DNA of 10,711 bases from Acidimicrobiales bacterium (GTDB taxonomy: Bacteria; Actinomycetota; Acidimicrobiia; Acidimicrobiales; Ilumatobacteraceae): contig JAURHL010000056.1 of NCBI GenBank assembly GCA_030833305.1, positions 1 through 10,711 of the forward strand, read 5' to 3'. A program made the position numbers and the translations under genes. Below, piece after piece: positions 5,426 to 10,711 of the stretch. Position 1 is the first letter of the stretch. Every line of letters begins with the position of its first letter. The notes under the pieces are model-generated. The model ran no database searches and was not told the DNA's origin. It saw only the letters and a list, made by a program, of their open reading frames with translations.

Positions 5426-7513
5426 ATGTCCGAGGCCGGCCCCACCATCTTGAGCGACCGTTACGAACAGCAACAGCGGATCGGACGTGGTGGGATGGCC
5501 GACGTCTACCTGGCCCGTGACCTGCTCCTCGACCGACTGGTCGCGATCAAGGTCCTGTTCCCCGAATACGCCACCGACCCCGCCTTCGTCGAGCGTTTCC
5601 GCCGCGAGGCCCAAGCGGCGGCCAACCTCACCCATCCCAACATCGTCAGCGTCTACGACTGGGGTCGCAGCAACAACACGTATTTCATCGCCATGGAATA
5701 CGTCCCCGGGCGCACCTTGGCCGACGCCATGCGCGACACCGGTGTCGTCAGCGCCGACAAAGCGGCCGAACTGGGCATCGAGATCGCCGGGGGACTCGCG
5801 TTCGCTCATCGCAACAACGTGATCCATCGCGACATCAAGCCGGGCAACATCCTGATCGGGAACACCAAGACCTTGAAAGTGGCCGACTTCGGAATCGCCC
5901 GGGCCCTGGGCAGTGCGGCCGACAGCTCGCTCACCCAGGTGGGCGCCGTCATGGGAACTGCCGCCTATCTCTCGCCCGAACAAGCCCAAGGTGGCCAACC
6001 CGACCCGCGCAGCGACCTGTATTCCCTCGGAATCGTGTTGTACGAGTTGGTCGCGGGCCACGTTCCCTTCCTCGGTGACACACCGCTGGCCATCGCCTAC
6101 AAGCAGGTCCACGAACAGCCCCGGCCTCTCCACGAGATCCGGGGTGACGTGCCCCGCGCCTTCGAGGCGATCGTGGCCCGATTGCTCGCCAAGGATCCGA
6201 GCCGCCGTTATCCCAACGCTCAAGCGGTCCGCGACGACTTGCGTCGGTTCCGCGAGGGTTCGCCGGTGCAGGCATTGGTGGCGCTCATCAACCGTCGCGA
6301 TGGCGACCCCACGCCACCGGCCATCGACGCGCCCACCATGGTCATCACCGAAGGTCCGCTCATCGGCCCCGGTGACGGGGTGGACCCCCTGCCACCCGTC
6401 ACGACGACCTCCACGGGTGCCCCGGATGCCGGAACGACGATGCCGTTGCCGCGCACGATCATCGTGGCCAATCCCGAATTGGCGCCGGGATACACGCCCG
6501 GGGTCTCCACCGTTCCGCCCACCGATCTGCAACGGCGGCGACGCAACATCGTGATCGCCGCGGTGTCGGCGGCGATGGTTCTGGTGATCGCGGCCGTCAT
6601 CGCCGTCATCGCCTTGTCGGGGGGCGGACCAACGAGCACGACGTTCGCCATCCAAAGCGTCACCGGCCTGACGCTCGAAGAAGCCGTCACCACCCTGGAA
6701 GATGCCGGCCTCGACGTGATCCCGGTGGCCGAAGAAACCTCGAGCGTCGATGCGAACGTGGTCTGGAAGCAGATTCCGGCGCCGGGTGAACAGGTGAGCG
6801 AGGGCGACACCGTTCAGGTCATCTACAACCCGTCGAACGATCCGATTCCGGTGCCCGATCTGGCCGGACTCACCGTCGAACAGGCACGACTCGCGCTCCT
6901 CGACCTGGGGCTCACCATCGGCACCATCACGATGCAGAACGACCCCACCGTTCCCGAGAACACCATCATCGCCACCACGCCCGCGGAGGGAGAGCAGGTG
7001 TTGGGTGGCGCGACGATCGATCTGATCGTCAGCCAAGGCAGTGGGATCGTGCAGATTCCCAATGTTCAGGGACAAACCAGTGATGCCGCGCGGTCGGTGT
7101 TGGAAGGTGAGCCGTTCGACTTCATCGTCTCGATCGTGCCCGAGGCCAGCGACACCGTCGAATCCGGTCGGGTCACCCGAACGAGCCCGAACATCTCCAG
7201 TCAGACGACCAAGGGCTCCGCAATCACGCTGTACGTCTCGACCGGTCAGGCCACCGTTGCGGTACCGCCAGTCACCGGTATCACGGAGGCCGAGGCACGA
7301 TCGGCGCTGCGTGGATTCGTCGTCCGCGTCGAGTTCATCGACGTTCCTTCGGGAAGCGCCAACGACGGTTTGGTGATCGCTCAGGATCCGAGTGCCGGTG
7401 TGCAGATCGCCCCCGGGGGACGCATCCTGCTGAAGGTCGGCAAGGCGGCCACTCCGGTCACGACCACCACCCCGGCTTCCACCACGACCAGTCCGTCGAC
7501 GACGACACCGTGA
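5426..7513 (+). CDS. pknB: PknB-type transmembrane Ser/Thr protein kinase with four PASTA domains
   Basis: This 695-residue protein begins with a Hanks-type kinase domain (about 12-275). It has the glycine loop GRGGMADVYLA, catalytic K42, catalytic loop H134-R-D136-IKPGN, D154-FG and the P+1 segment MGTAAYLSPEQ. The activation loop reads LTQVG, keeping T170 of the mycobacterial TQT pair but with V172 at the second position. A juxtamembrane linker of about 100 residues leads to one membrane helix (about 375-396). Outside are four PASTA domains (about 408-470, 475-540, 542-608, 610-673), which bind peptidoglycan fragments or lipid II in relatives, and a Thr/Ser/Pro-rich tail. The in-frame upstream region to 5285 overlaps pbpA and has no conserved content, so ATG 5426 is preferred. 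It is the only kinase in the cluster. It is convergent with trpG, with 12 bp between stops. Confidence 0.96.
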   Translation: MSEAGPTILSDRYEQQQRIGRGGMADVYLARDLLLDRLVAIKVLFPEYATDPAFVERFRREAQAAANLTHPNIVSVYDWGRSNNTYFIAMEYVPGRTLADAMRDTGVVSADKAAELGIEIAGGLAFAHRNNVIHRDIKPGNILIGNTKTLKVADFGIARALGSAADSSLTQVGAVMGTAAYLSPEQAQGGQPDPRSDLYSLGIVLYELVAGHVPFLGDTPLAIAYKQVHEQPRPLHEIRGDVPRAFEAIVARLLAKDPSRRYPNAQAVRDDLRRFREGSPVQALVALINRRDGDPTPPAIDAPTMVITEGPLIGPGDGVDPLPPVTTTSTGAPDAGTTMPLPRTIIVANPELAPGYTPGVSTVPPTDLQRRRRNIVIAAVSAAMVLVIAAVIAVIALSGGGPTSTTFAIQSVTGLTLEEAVTTLEDAGLDVIPVAEETSSVDANVVWKQIPAPGEQVSEGDTVQVIYNPSNDPIPVPDLAGLTVEQARLALLDLGLTIGTITMQNDPTVPENTIIATTPAEGEQVLGGATIDLIVSQGSGIVQIPNVQGQTSDAARSVLEGEPFDFIVSIVPEASDTVESGRVTRTSPNISSQTTKGSAITLYVSTGQATVAVPPVTGITEAEARSALRGFVVRVEFIDVPSGSANDGLVIAQDPSAGVQIAPGGRILLKVGKAATPVTTTTPASTTTSPSTTTP

Positions 7514-7525
7514 GTCCGAGGACGT

Positions 7526-8107
7526 TCAGCGAACGCAACTGCTCAGGAAGTTACGCAGCATCGCATGTCCCGATCCGGTGAGGATGCTCTCGGGATGGAA
7601 CTGCACTCCCTCGACCGGCAGCGAGCGGTGGCGGACGCCCATCAGAATGCCGTCCGCGGTGTGTGCGGTGGCCTCCAGGCACTCGGGCAGTGTGGCCGGG
7701 TCGATCACGAGTGAGTGGTAGCGAGTGGCGGTGACCGGGTTCTCGACGCCGGCGAACACACCGACATCGTGATGACGCACCACGCTGGTCTTACCGTGCA
7801 TCAAGTGGGGGGCGCGCACCACACGACCACCGAAGACGTGGCCGATGGCCTGATGTCCGAGACACACGCCAAAGACGGGGGTTCCCCGTTCGGCGAAGGG
7901 AATGATGACGTCACAGATGATGCCGGCGTCCTCGGGTCGACCCGGCCCCGGGGAGAGCAAAACCCCGTCGACTTTCAGGCTCAACGCCTGCTCGACCGTC
8001 AGATCGTCGTTCCGGTGAACCACCGGTTCGGCTCCCAACTCTCCCAGGTACTGGACGAGGTTGTACACGAAGCTGTCGTAGCTATCGAGCACCAGCACAC
8101 GGGTCAC
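7526..8107 (-). CDS. trpG: glutamine amidotransferase subunit of anthranilate / aminodeoxychorismate synthase
   Basis: This 193-residue class I glutamine amidotransferase releases ammonia from glutamine for the TrpE or PabB partner, feeding tryptophan or folate synthesis in the cytoplasm. The N-terminus VLVLDSYDSFVYNLVQYLGE and SPGPGRPEDAG are typical of the family. The catalytic triad is visible: C82 in GVCLGHQ, and H171 and E173 in QFHPES. MHGKTS (103-108) is also characteristic. No trpE or pabB is in the window, so TrpG and PabA cannot be separated; one subunit often serves both pathways. The start is GTG 8107, with a weak GGGA-like ribosome site. Its location between pknB and crgA on the opposite strand matches the mycobacterial order, so the symbol follows that convention. 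Confidence 0.93.
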   Translation of the reverse strand: MTRVLVLDSYDSFVYNLVQYLGELGAEPVVHRNDDLTVEQALSLKVDGVLLSPGPGRPEDAGIICDVIIPFAERGTPVFGVCLGHQAIGHVFGGRVVRAPHLMHGKTSVVRHHDVGVFAGVENPVTATRYHSLVIDPATLPECLEATAHTADGILMGVRHRSLPVEGVQFHPESILTGSGHAMLRNFLSSCVR

Positions 8108-8123
8108 GGTCCCAGCCTGCCAC

Positions 8124-8129
8124 TACACT
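8124..8129 (+). promoter_or_regulatory. candidate -10 box for leaderless crgA
   Basis: TACACT at 8124-8129 is a good TAnnnT -10 box and ends 7 bases before the GTG start of crgA. There is no Shine-Dalgarno in the 29-bp gap to the divergent trpG, so a leaderless transcript starting at or beside GTG 8137 is likely. The promoter of trpG must overlap this region or lie inside crgA. Confidence 0.5.
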
Positions 8130-8136
8130 CGTTGCC

Positions 8137-8454
8137 GTGGCACCCCCGAAAAGGAAAACAGGCGGACGCACGACCCCCAAGGGCACCAAGCCCGGGGACA
8201 CACGGCCCACGAATCCCACCCACAACGAACACGGTGTGGCGGCGTCGACCCGTTACACCCCGCCCATTCCGTCATACGTGAAGGAAAGTCCGCGCTGGGT
8301 GCCGATCCTGATGTTCGCTCTGTTCATCGTGGGAGCACTCATCATCTTGCTGTACTACTTGGGCGCGGTTCCCGGAGGACGTAGCAACTATTACCTCGTG
8401 GCGGGTTTGGCGTTCATCCTCGGTGGGCTGTACACAGCGACCAAGTACCACTAG
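8137..8454 (+). CDS. crgA: cell division protein CrgA
   Basis: This 105-residue small membrane protein of the CrgA (UPF0233) family helps coordinate septum formation and recruits wall-synthesis proteins in actinobacteria. The N-terminal about 50 residues are basic and Pro/Thr-rich and should be cytoplasmic. The conserved motif SPRWVPILMF opens the first membrane helix (about 54-76). The second helix (about 84-102) carries NYYLVAGLAFILGGLYTATKY, close to the family signature. The start is GTG 8137, read as Met. The gene is where Mycobacterium has crgA relative to trpG and pknB, but the intervening DUF881-type gene of Mycobacterium is missing. It ends in TAG, unlike the other genes here, which end in TGA. 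Confidence 0.93.
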   Translation: MAPPKRKTGGRTTPKGTKPGDTRPTNPTHNEHGVAASTRYTPPIPSYVKESPRWVPILMFALFIVGALIILLYYLGAVPGGRSNYYLVAGLAFILGGLYTATKYH

Positions 8455-8476
8455 CGCCCTGAACAGGTATTTAGCG

Positions 8477-8510
8477 TAAACACGTTGTCCCCAACCTGTG
8501 GATAAACACG
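8477..8510 (+). repeat. DnaA-box-like inverted pair framed by TAAACACG direct repeats
   Basis: TGTGGATAA (8497-8505) is the exact reverse complement of the consensus DnaA box TTATCCACA. Three bases to its left, TTGTCCCCA (8485-8493) differs by one base from TTGTCCACA, the form common in actinobacteria. The two boxes face each other. An 8-bp direct repeat, TAAACACG, occurs at 8477-8484 and 8503-8510, 26 bp apart, and the surroundings (TATTTAGCGTAAAC) are AT-richer than the rest of the window. A 6-bp inverted repeat ACAGGT/ACCTGT (8463-8468, 8494-8499) overlaps. The patch lies between the converging ends of crgA and the ribbon-protein gene. It may be a DnaA-binding site near the origin; it is too small to be called oriC. 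Confidence 0.5.
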
Positions 8511-8539
8511 GGGATAGTCACATCGATGTAACTCGTCGT

Positions 8540-8800
8540 TCACTCGACGGGGGCCACCAAATCCATGTCTTCCAGACAGTGTCGCGGAGGCTCGGGGTCC
8601 TCTTCGGGGGCCAACATCGTCTTGATCTCGAGACCGCACACGCTGCACCGGAACTTCACGTTCACCTTGCGGAGCTCACCCTCGGGCGGGGGCGGCGGCA
8701 ACGGCGTCGTCATGCTGCGCAACATGCCGACCCCGACTCGCCAGAGAAACAGGAACAACAGGGCGGCCCCGATCAACCAGATGACGCGGGCCAGATCCAT
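8540..8800 (-). CDS. small membrane-anchored protein with C/C/H/C metal-ribbon motif, function unknown
   Basis: I do not recognise a named family. The 86-residue product has an N-terminal membrane helix (about 5-22, VIWLIGAALLFLFLW), a proline stretch PLPPPPPEGE (33-42), and a soluble end of about 40 residues. That end contains C52-S-V-C55-G and, after 18 residues, P-R-H74-C75-L-E-D-M. Two Cys, one His and one Cys could bind one zinc or iron, like a minimal zinc ribbon. With the N-terminus embedded, the topology of the ribbon cannot be decided from sequence alone. The ATG follows the thiolase stop by 3 bp (TGA-AAC-ATG), so translation is probably coupled. Protein-like composition, this coupling and the spaced Cys residues support a real gene. 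Confidence 0.8.
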   Translation of the reverse strand: MDLARVIWLIGAALLFLFLWRVGVGMLRSMTTPLPPPPPEGELRKVNVKFRCSVCGLEIKTMLAPEEDPEPPRHCLEDMDLVAPVE

Positions 8801-8803
8801 GTT

Positions 8804-9970
8804 TCAGAGCCGCTCGATGATGGTGGCGTTCGCCATGCCGCCGCCTTCGCACATGGTCTGCAGTCCGTAGCGGCCGTTGGTTCGCTCCAGTTCGTGCAGC
8901 AACGTGGTCATCAACCGCGCACCCGAGCACCCGAGCGGGTGGCCGAGCGCGATCGCTCCACCGTTCGGGTTCACCCTCTCCATGTCGGGACGGAATTCCT
9001 TCTCCCAGGCCAACACCACCGACGCGAACGCCTCGTTGATCTCGACGACGTCCATGTCGTGGATACTGAGACCGGTGCGCTCGAGGATCTTGCGAGTGGC
9101 CGGGATCGGTGCGGTCAACATGTAGCGAGGATCGTCACCGGCCAGGCTGAAGTTGACGAAGCGGGCGCGAGGCGTGAGACCGAGGGCTTTGGCCTTGGTC
9201 TCACTCATGATGAGGAGTGCCGCGGCGCCGTCGGTGATCTGCGACGAGTTGCCCGCCGTGACACGACCGCCGTCCTCTTCGCTTCGGAACGAGGGCTTCA
9301 GCTTGCCCAGGCTCTCCATGCTGGTGTCGCGGATACCCTCGTCGCGCGTCATCCGATTCCCCTCGGCATCGAGCACCGGCAGGATCTCACGCTCGAACCG
9401 GCCTTCGGCGGTGGCGCGAGCAGCCCGAGTTTGCGACTGCACTCCGAATCGGTCCATGTCATCGCGCGTGATGTTCCACTTGTCGGCGATCATCTCGGCC
9501 GACACTCCCTGCGGCACGAGCCCGCCCGCGTCCTGATAGCGAGCCACGGCCCGGGGGCCGAACGGCCAGCCGTACTTCCCGTCGGCCATCGCCGAGCCCA
9601 TGGGCACGCGTGTCATCACCTCGACGCCCGCGGCCACCACGATGTCGTAGGCCCCGGCCATCACACCCTGCGCGGCGAAGTGCGCGGCCTGCTGCGAAGA
9701 TCCACACTGACGATCGATCGTGGTTCCCGGAACGCCTTCGGGCCAACCCGCCGCGAGCACGGCGTTGCGCGCGACGTTCGTCGACTGCTCACCGACCTGC
9801 ATCACGCAACCCATCACGACGTCGTCGATGAGGCCGGGGTCGAAGCCGTTGCGTTCGACCATGGCACCCATGGCTTCGGCCATGAGATCGACCGGGTGCC
9901 AATCCTTCAACTTGCCGTTGCGCTTGCCCAACGGTGTGCGAATGGCGTCGACGATCACTGCGGTGTTCAT
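8804..9970 (-). CDS. thiolase (acetyl-CoA C-acyltransferase family)
   Basis: This 388-residue cytoplasmic thiolase would either cleave 3-ketoacyl-CoA with CoA (beta-oxidation) or condense acetyl-CoA units. The sequence starts AVIVDAIRTPLGKRNG, typical of the family. The nucleophile is C89 in DRQCGSSQQA. NEAFA, GGAIALGHPLGCSG with H344, and CEGGGMANATIIE with C374 complete the active site. Length is normal and no key residue is missing. Substrate cannot be told from sequence; the HFAAQGVMAGAYDIVVAAGVE region is that of steroid/fatty-acid type actinobacterial thiolases as well as general acetyltransferases. The ATG at 9970 has a GAGGAG ribosome site six bases upstream (9982-9977). It lies 59 bp downstream of the MarR-family gene on the same strand and is coupled to the ribbon-protein gene behind it. 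Confidence 0.95.
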   Translation of the reverse strand: MNTAVIVDAIRTPLGKRNGKLKDWHPVDLMAEAMGAMVERNGFDPGLIDDVVMGCVMQVGEQSTNVARNAVLAAGWPEGVPGTTIDRQCGSSQQAAHFAAQGVMAGAYDIVVAAGVEVMTRVPMGSAMADGKYGWPFGPRAVARYQDAGGLVPQGVSAEMIADKWNITRDDMDRFGVQSQTRAARATAEGRFEREILPVLDAEGNRMTRDEGIRDTSMESLGKLKPSFRSEEDGGRVTAGNSSQITDGAAALLIMSETKAKALGLTPRARFVNFSLAGDDPRYMLTAPIPATRKILERTGLSIHDMDVVEINEAFASVVLAWEKEFRPDMERVNPNGGAIALGHPLGCSGARLMTTLLHELERTNGRYGLQTMCEGGGMANATIIERL

Positions 9971-9976
9971 GAATGG

Positions 9977-9982
9977 CTCCTC
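9977..9982 (-). promoter_or_regulatory. ribosome binding site of the thiolase gene
   Basis: GAGGAG on the minus strand ends 6 bases before the ATG at 9970 and fixes that start. It contrasts with fhaA, pknB and crgA, which lack such a site. Confidence 0.75.
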
Positions 9983-9992
9983 GAATCGATGT

Positions 9993-10027
9993 GGCGACAG
10001 TCTGCTGGGTGTCGCCTGCTCGTCGCC
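9993..10027 (-). promoter_or_regulatory. candidate operator: inverted and direct GTCGCC half-sites before thiolase
   Basis: GGCGACA (9993-9999) and TGTCGCC (10010-10016) form a perfect 7-bp inverted repeat around 10 bases. A further GTCGCC at 10022-10027 repeats the one at 10011-10016 in the same direction, 11 bp apart, about one helical turn. The three half-sites fill the 59-bp gap between the MarR stop and the thiolase start. They could be an operator for the neighbouring MarR protein, or an mRNA hairpin. No clear -10/-35 pair is visible in the gap. Confidence 0.4.
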
Positions 10028-10029
10028 AA

Positions 10030-10476
10030 TCAGGAGCGAAACGGCGCGATTTTGACCAATGCACGTGCCATTGCGGTCACGTCGGCTTCGGAGAGATCAC
10101 TGGCGAACGCCCGTTGTATGGCGCGGCGATACAGGATGTTCGCGTCGCGCCACACCAGTCGACCCATGCGGGTGAGACGAACCATGACGGCTCGGTTGTC
10201 GTCCTCGGTGGGGGCCGGCTCACGGGTGACGTATCCCCGCTCGACCAACGAATCGATACGACGCGAGAGGCTGCTCGGAACCGCCGCCAGCAATTCGCAC
10301 AACTCCTTCACACGGAGCTGTTCGTCGTTCGCCGCCAGAACGGCCAGCAGATCGAATTGGGGAAGCGACAAATGGAACTCGTCGGCCATCTCGGCTTCGA
10401 TCATGCGCGACACGACCTCGCCGGCCACCTGGAAGTTGCGCCACAGCGCCACGCGTTCCGCATCGAGTCTGGGCAT
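10030..10476 (-). CDS. MarR-family transcriptional regulator
   Basis: This 148-residue winged helix-turn-helix protein should act as a dimer on palindromic DNA and respond to a small ligand. Residues about 1-35 and 112-148 are the dimerisation helices. The DNA-binding core (about 36-110) contains LSLPQFDLLAVLA, the recognition-helix region VPSSLSRRIDSLVERGYVTR and the wing DNRAVMVRLTRMGR, which fits the MarR pattern DxRxxxVxLTxxG. ATG 10476 is supported by GGAGG at 10487-10483, six bases upstream. The gene lies between a flavoprotein reductase (37 bp upstream) and the thiolase (59 bp downstream), all on the minus strand. Local control of the thiolase or of itself is a reasonable inference, and palindromes are seen on both sides. 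The ligand is unknown. Confidence 0.92.
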   Translation of the reverse strand: MPRLDAERVALWRNFQVAGEVVSRMIEAEMADEFHLSLPQFDLLAVLAANDEQLRVKELCELLAAVPSSLSRRIDSLVERGYVTREPAPTEDDNRAVMVRLTRMGRLVWRDANILYRRAIQRAFASDLSEADVTAMARALVKIAPFRS

Positions 10477-10482
10477 CGCTCA

Positions 10483-10487
10483 CCTCC
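10483..10487 (-). promoter_or_regulatory. ribosome binding site of the MarR-family gene
   Basis: GGAGG on the minus strand, six bases before ATG 10476. It is a full Shine-Dalgarno core and supports this start. Confidence 0.8.
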
Positions 10488-10495
10488 CCGGGTGA

Positions 10496-10510
10496 ATCTT
10501 CCCAGAAGAT
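10496..10510 (-). promoter_or_regulatory. 15-bp palindrome upstream of the MarR-family gene, candidate operator
   Basis: ATCTTC (10496-10501), centre CCA, GAAGAT (10505-10510): a perfect 6-bp inverted repeat with a 3-base centre. It lies 8 bases upstream of the marR ribosome site and 3 bases from the stop of the preceding reductase gene. Size and symmetry suit a MarR dimer. A weak stem-loop at the end of the reductase gene is the alternative. Confidence 0.45.
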
Positions 10511-10513
10511 CGT

Positions 10514-10711
10514 TCAGGTTGCAACAAACGAGCGCACCAACTCCATCGCTTGCTCCATGGTGGCCCGCTCACCGATGAGCTTGCGGAAAGGCTTCAGTTG
10601 TCGAGGACGACTGACCCCGAGAGCAGCCACCAGTCGTCCGTCGGTCTCGTACAGAGCGACGAACTGACGCTCCTCCGGCGAGCCCACGACGATGCTCACC
10701 TTCTCGCCGCC
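10514..10711 (-). CDS. C-terminal end of FAD-dependent ferredoxin/rubredoxin-reductase-like oxidoreductase, partial
   Basis: The frame is open to the right edge of the window and ends at TGA (10516-10514), so 65 C-terminal residues are seen. They run from GGEKVSIVVGSPEERQFVAL through YETDGRLVAALGVSRPRQ to a helical LVRSFVAT end. The pattern 'F-V-A-x-Y-x-x-x-G-R-L-V-A-A-L-G-V-x-R-P-R-x-L' is that of the C-terminal domain found in pyridine-nucleotide-disulfide reductases which pass electrons from NAD(P)H to ferredoxin or rubredoxin. The FAD and NAD(P) binding domains would lie outside the window. GTG 10699 is internal, because in-frame coding continues beyond it. The gene precedes the MarR-family gene on the same strand with 37 bp between them, so co-transcription is possible. 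Family call from pattern only. Confidence 0.75.
   Translation of the reverse strand, partial: GGEKVSIVVGSPEERQFVALYETDGRLVAALGVSRPRQLKPFRKLIGERATMEQAMELVRSFVAT

Noticed and set aside
5270..7075. Long minus-strand open frame of 601 codons opposite pknB
   Set aside because: Asp/Gly/Arg-rich shadow of the kinase gene with no domain pattern.
7441..7510. Thr/Ser/Pro repeat end of pknB as a DNA repeat element
   Set aside because: Low-complexity coding tail typical of extracytoplasmic protein ends; codons vary and there is no regular DNA unit.
8455..8539. oriC or dif site proper
   Set aside because: Only two DnaA-like boxes and no dnaA or dnaN nearby, and no 11-6-11 Xer-type palindrome resembling known dif sites. 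Kept only as a DnaA-box finding.
8520..8549. Short palindromes ACATCGATGT and CGTCG/CGACG as a terminator for crgA
   Set aside because: Short stems, no U-run, and the second overlaps the stop of the opposite gene; likely chance.
8498..10495. Long plus-strand open frame of 665 codons opposite thiolase and marR
   Set aside because: His/Arg-rich antisense shadow caused by high GC third positions; the minus-strand genes carry full catalytic and DNA-binding motifs and ribosome sites.

Overview
This window is high-GC chromosomal DNA from an actinobacterium, probably a deep-branching, non-mycobacterial lineage. An Acidimicrobiia-like origin is my inference from protein flavour, not something the sequence proves. 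The evidence for an actinobacterium is the conserved cell-growth signalling block fhaA-fhaB-pstP-rodA-pbpA-pknB, with trpG on the opposite strand and crgA beyond it. This is the order and relative orientation known from the origin-proximal region of Mycobacterium. Even the tRNA-Leu(CAG) that diverges from fhaA fits that layout, as far as I recall it.

Layout. 1-249: 3' end of a gene that looks like the dimerisation domain of an alkyl-sulfatase-type metallo-beta-lactamase protein. 276-361: tRNA-Leu(CAG) on the minus strand, with CCA encoded. 449-5343: five tightly packed plus-strand genes (fhaA, fhaB, pstP, rodA, pbpA). The last three junctions are 4-bp ATGA or GTGA overlaps, so this is one operon. 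5344-5425: a short gap with two mutually exclusive GC hairpins and a possible promoter. 5426-7513: pknB, a transmembrane Ser/Thr kinase with four PASTA domains. 7526-8107: trpG/pabA, convergent with pknB. 8137-8454: crgA, divergent from trpG across 29 bp. 8455-8539: a small AT-richer intergenic patch with a DnaA-box pair and direct repeats. 8540-10711: four minus-strand genes. In transcription order these are the end of a ferredoxin-reductase-like flavoprotein, a MarR-family regulator, a thiolase, and a small membrane protein with a C/C/H/C metal-ribbon motif.

How the genes work together. PknB would sense peptidoglycan fragments through PASTA domains and phosphorylate proteins controlling wall growth. 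PstP would reverse this, and FhaA and FhaB would read phosphothreonines. RodA (SEDS glycosyltransferase) and PbpA (transpeptidase) form the synthase pair being controlled, and CrgA links to the divisome. Compared with Mycobacterium, the cluster is simplified. There is no pknA, PstP has no extracytoplasmic domain, FhaA lacks the long linker, and the PknB activation loop keeps only the first threonine of the TQT motif.

I found no mobile element, CRISPR array, phage gene or obviously new defence system. The most interesting observations are regulatory and architectural: the DnaA-box cluster after crgA, two candidate MarR operators around the marR-thiolase genes, apparently leaderless starts, the alternative hairpins before pknB, the altered kinase loop, and the uncharacterised ribbon protein coupled to the thiolase. 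No gene-free stretch exceeds 300 bases.
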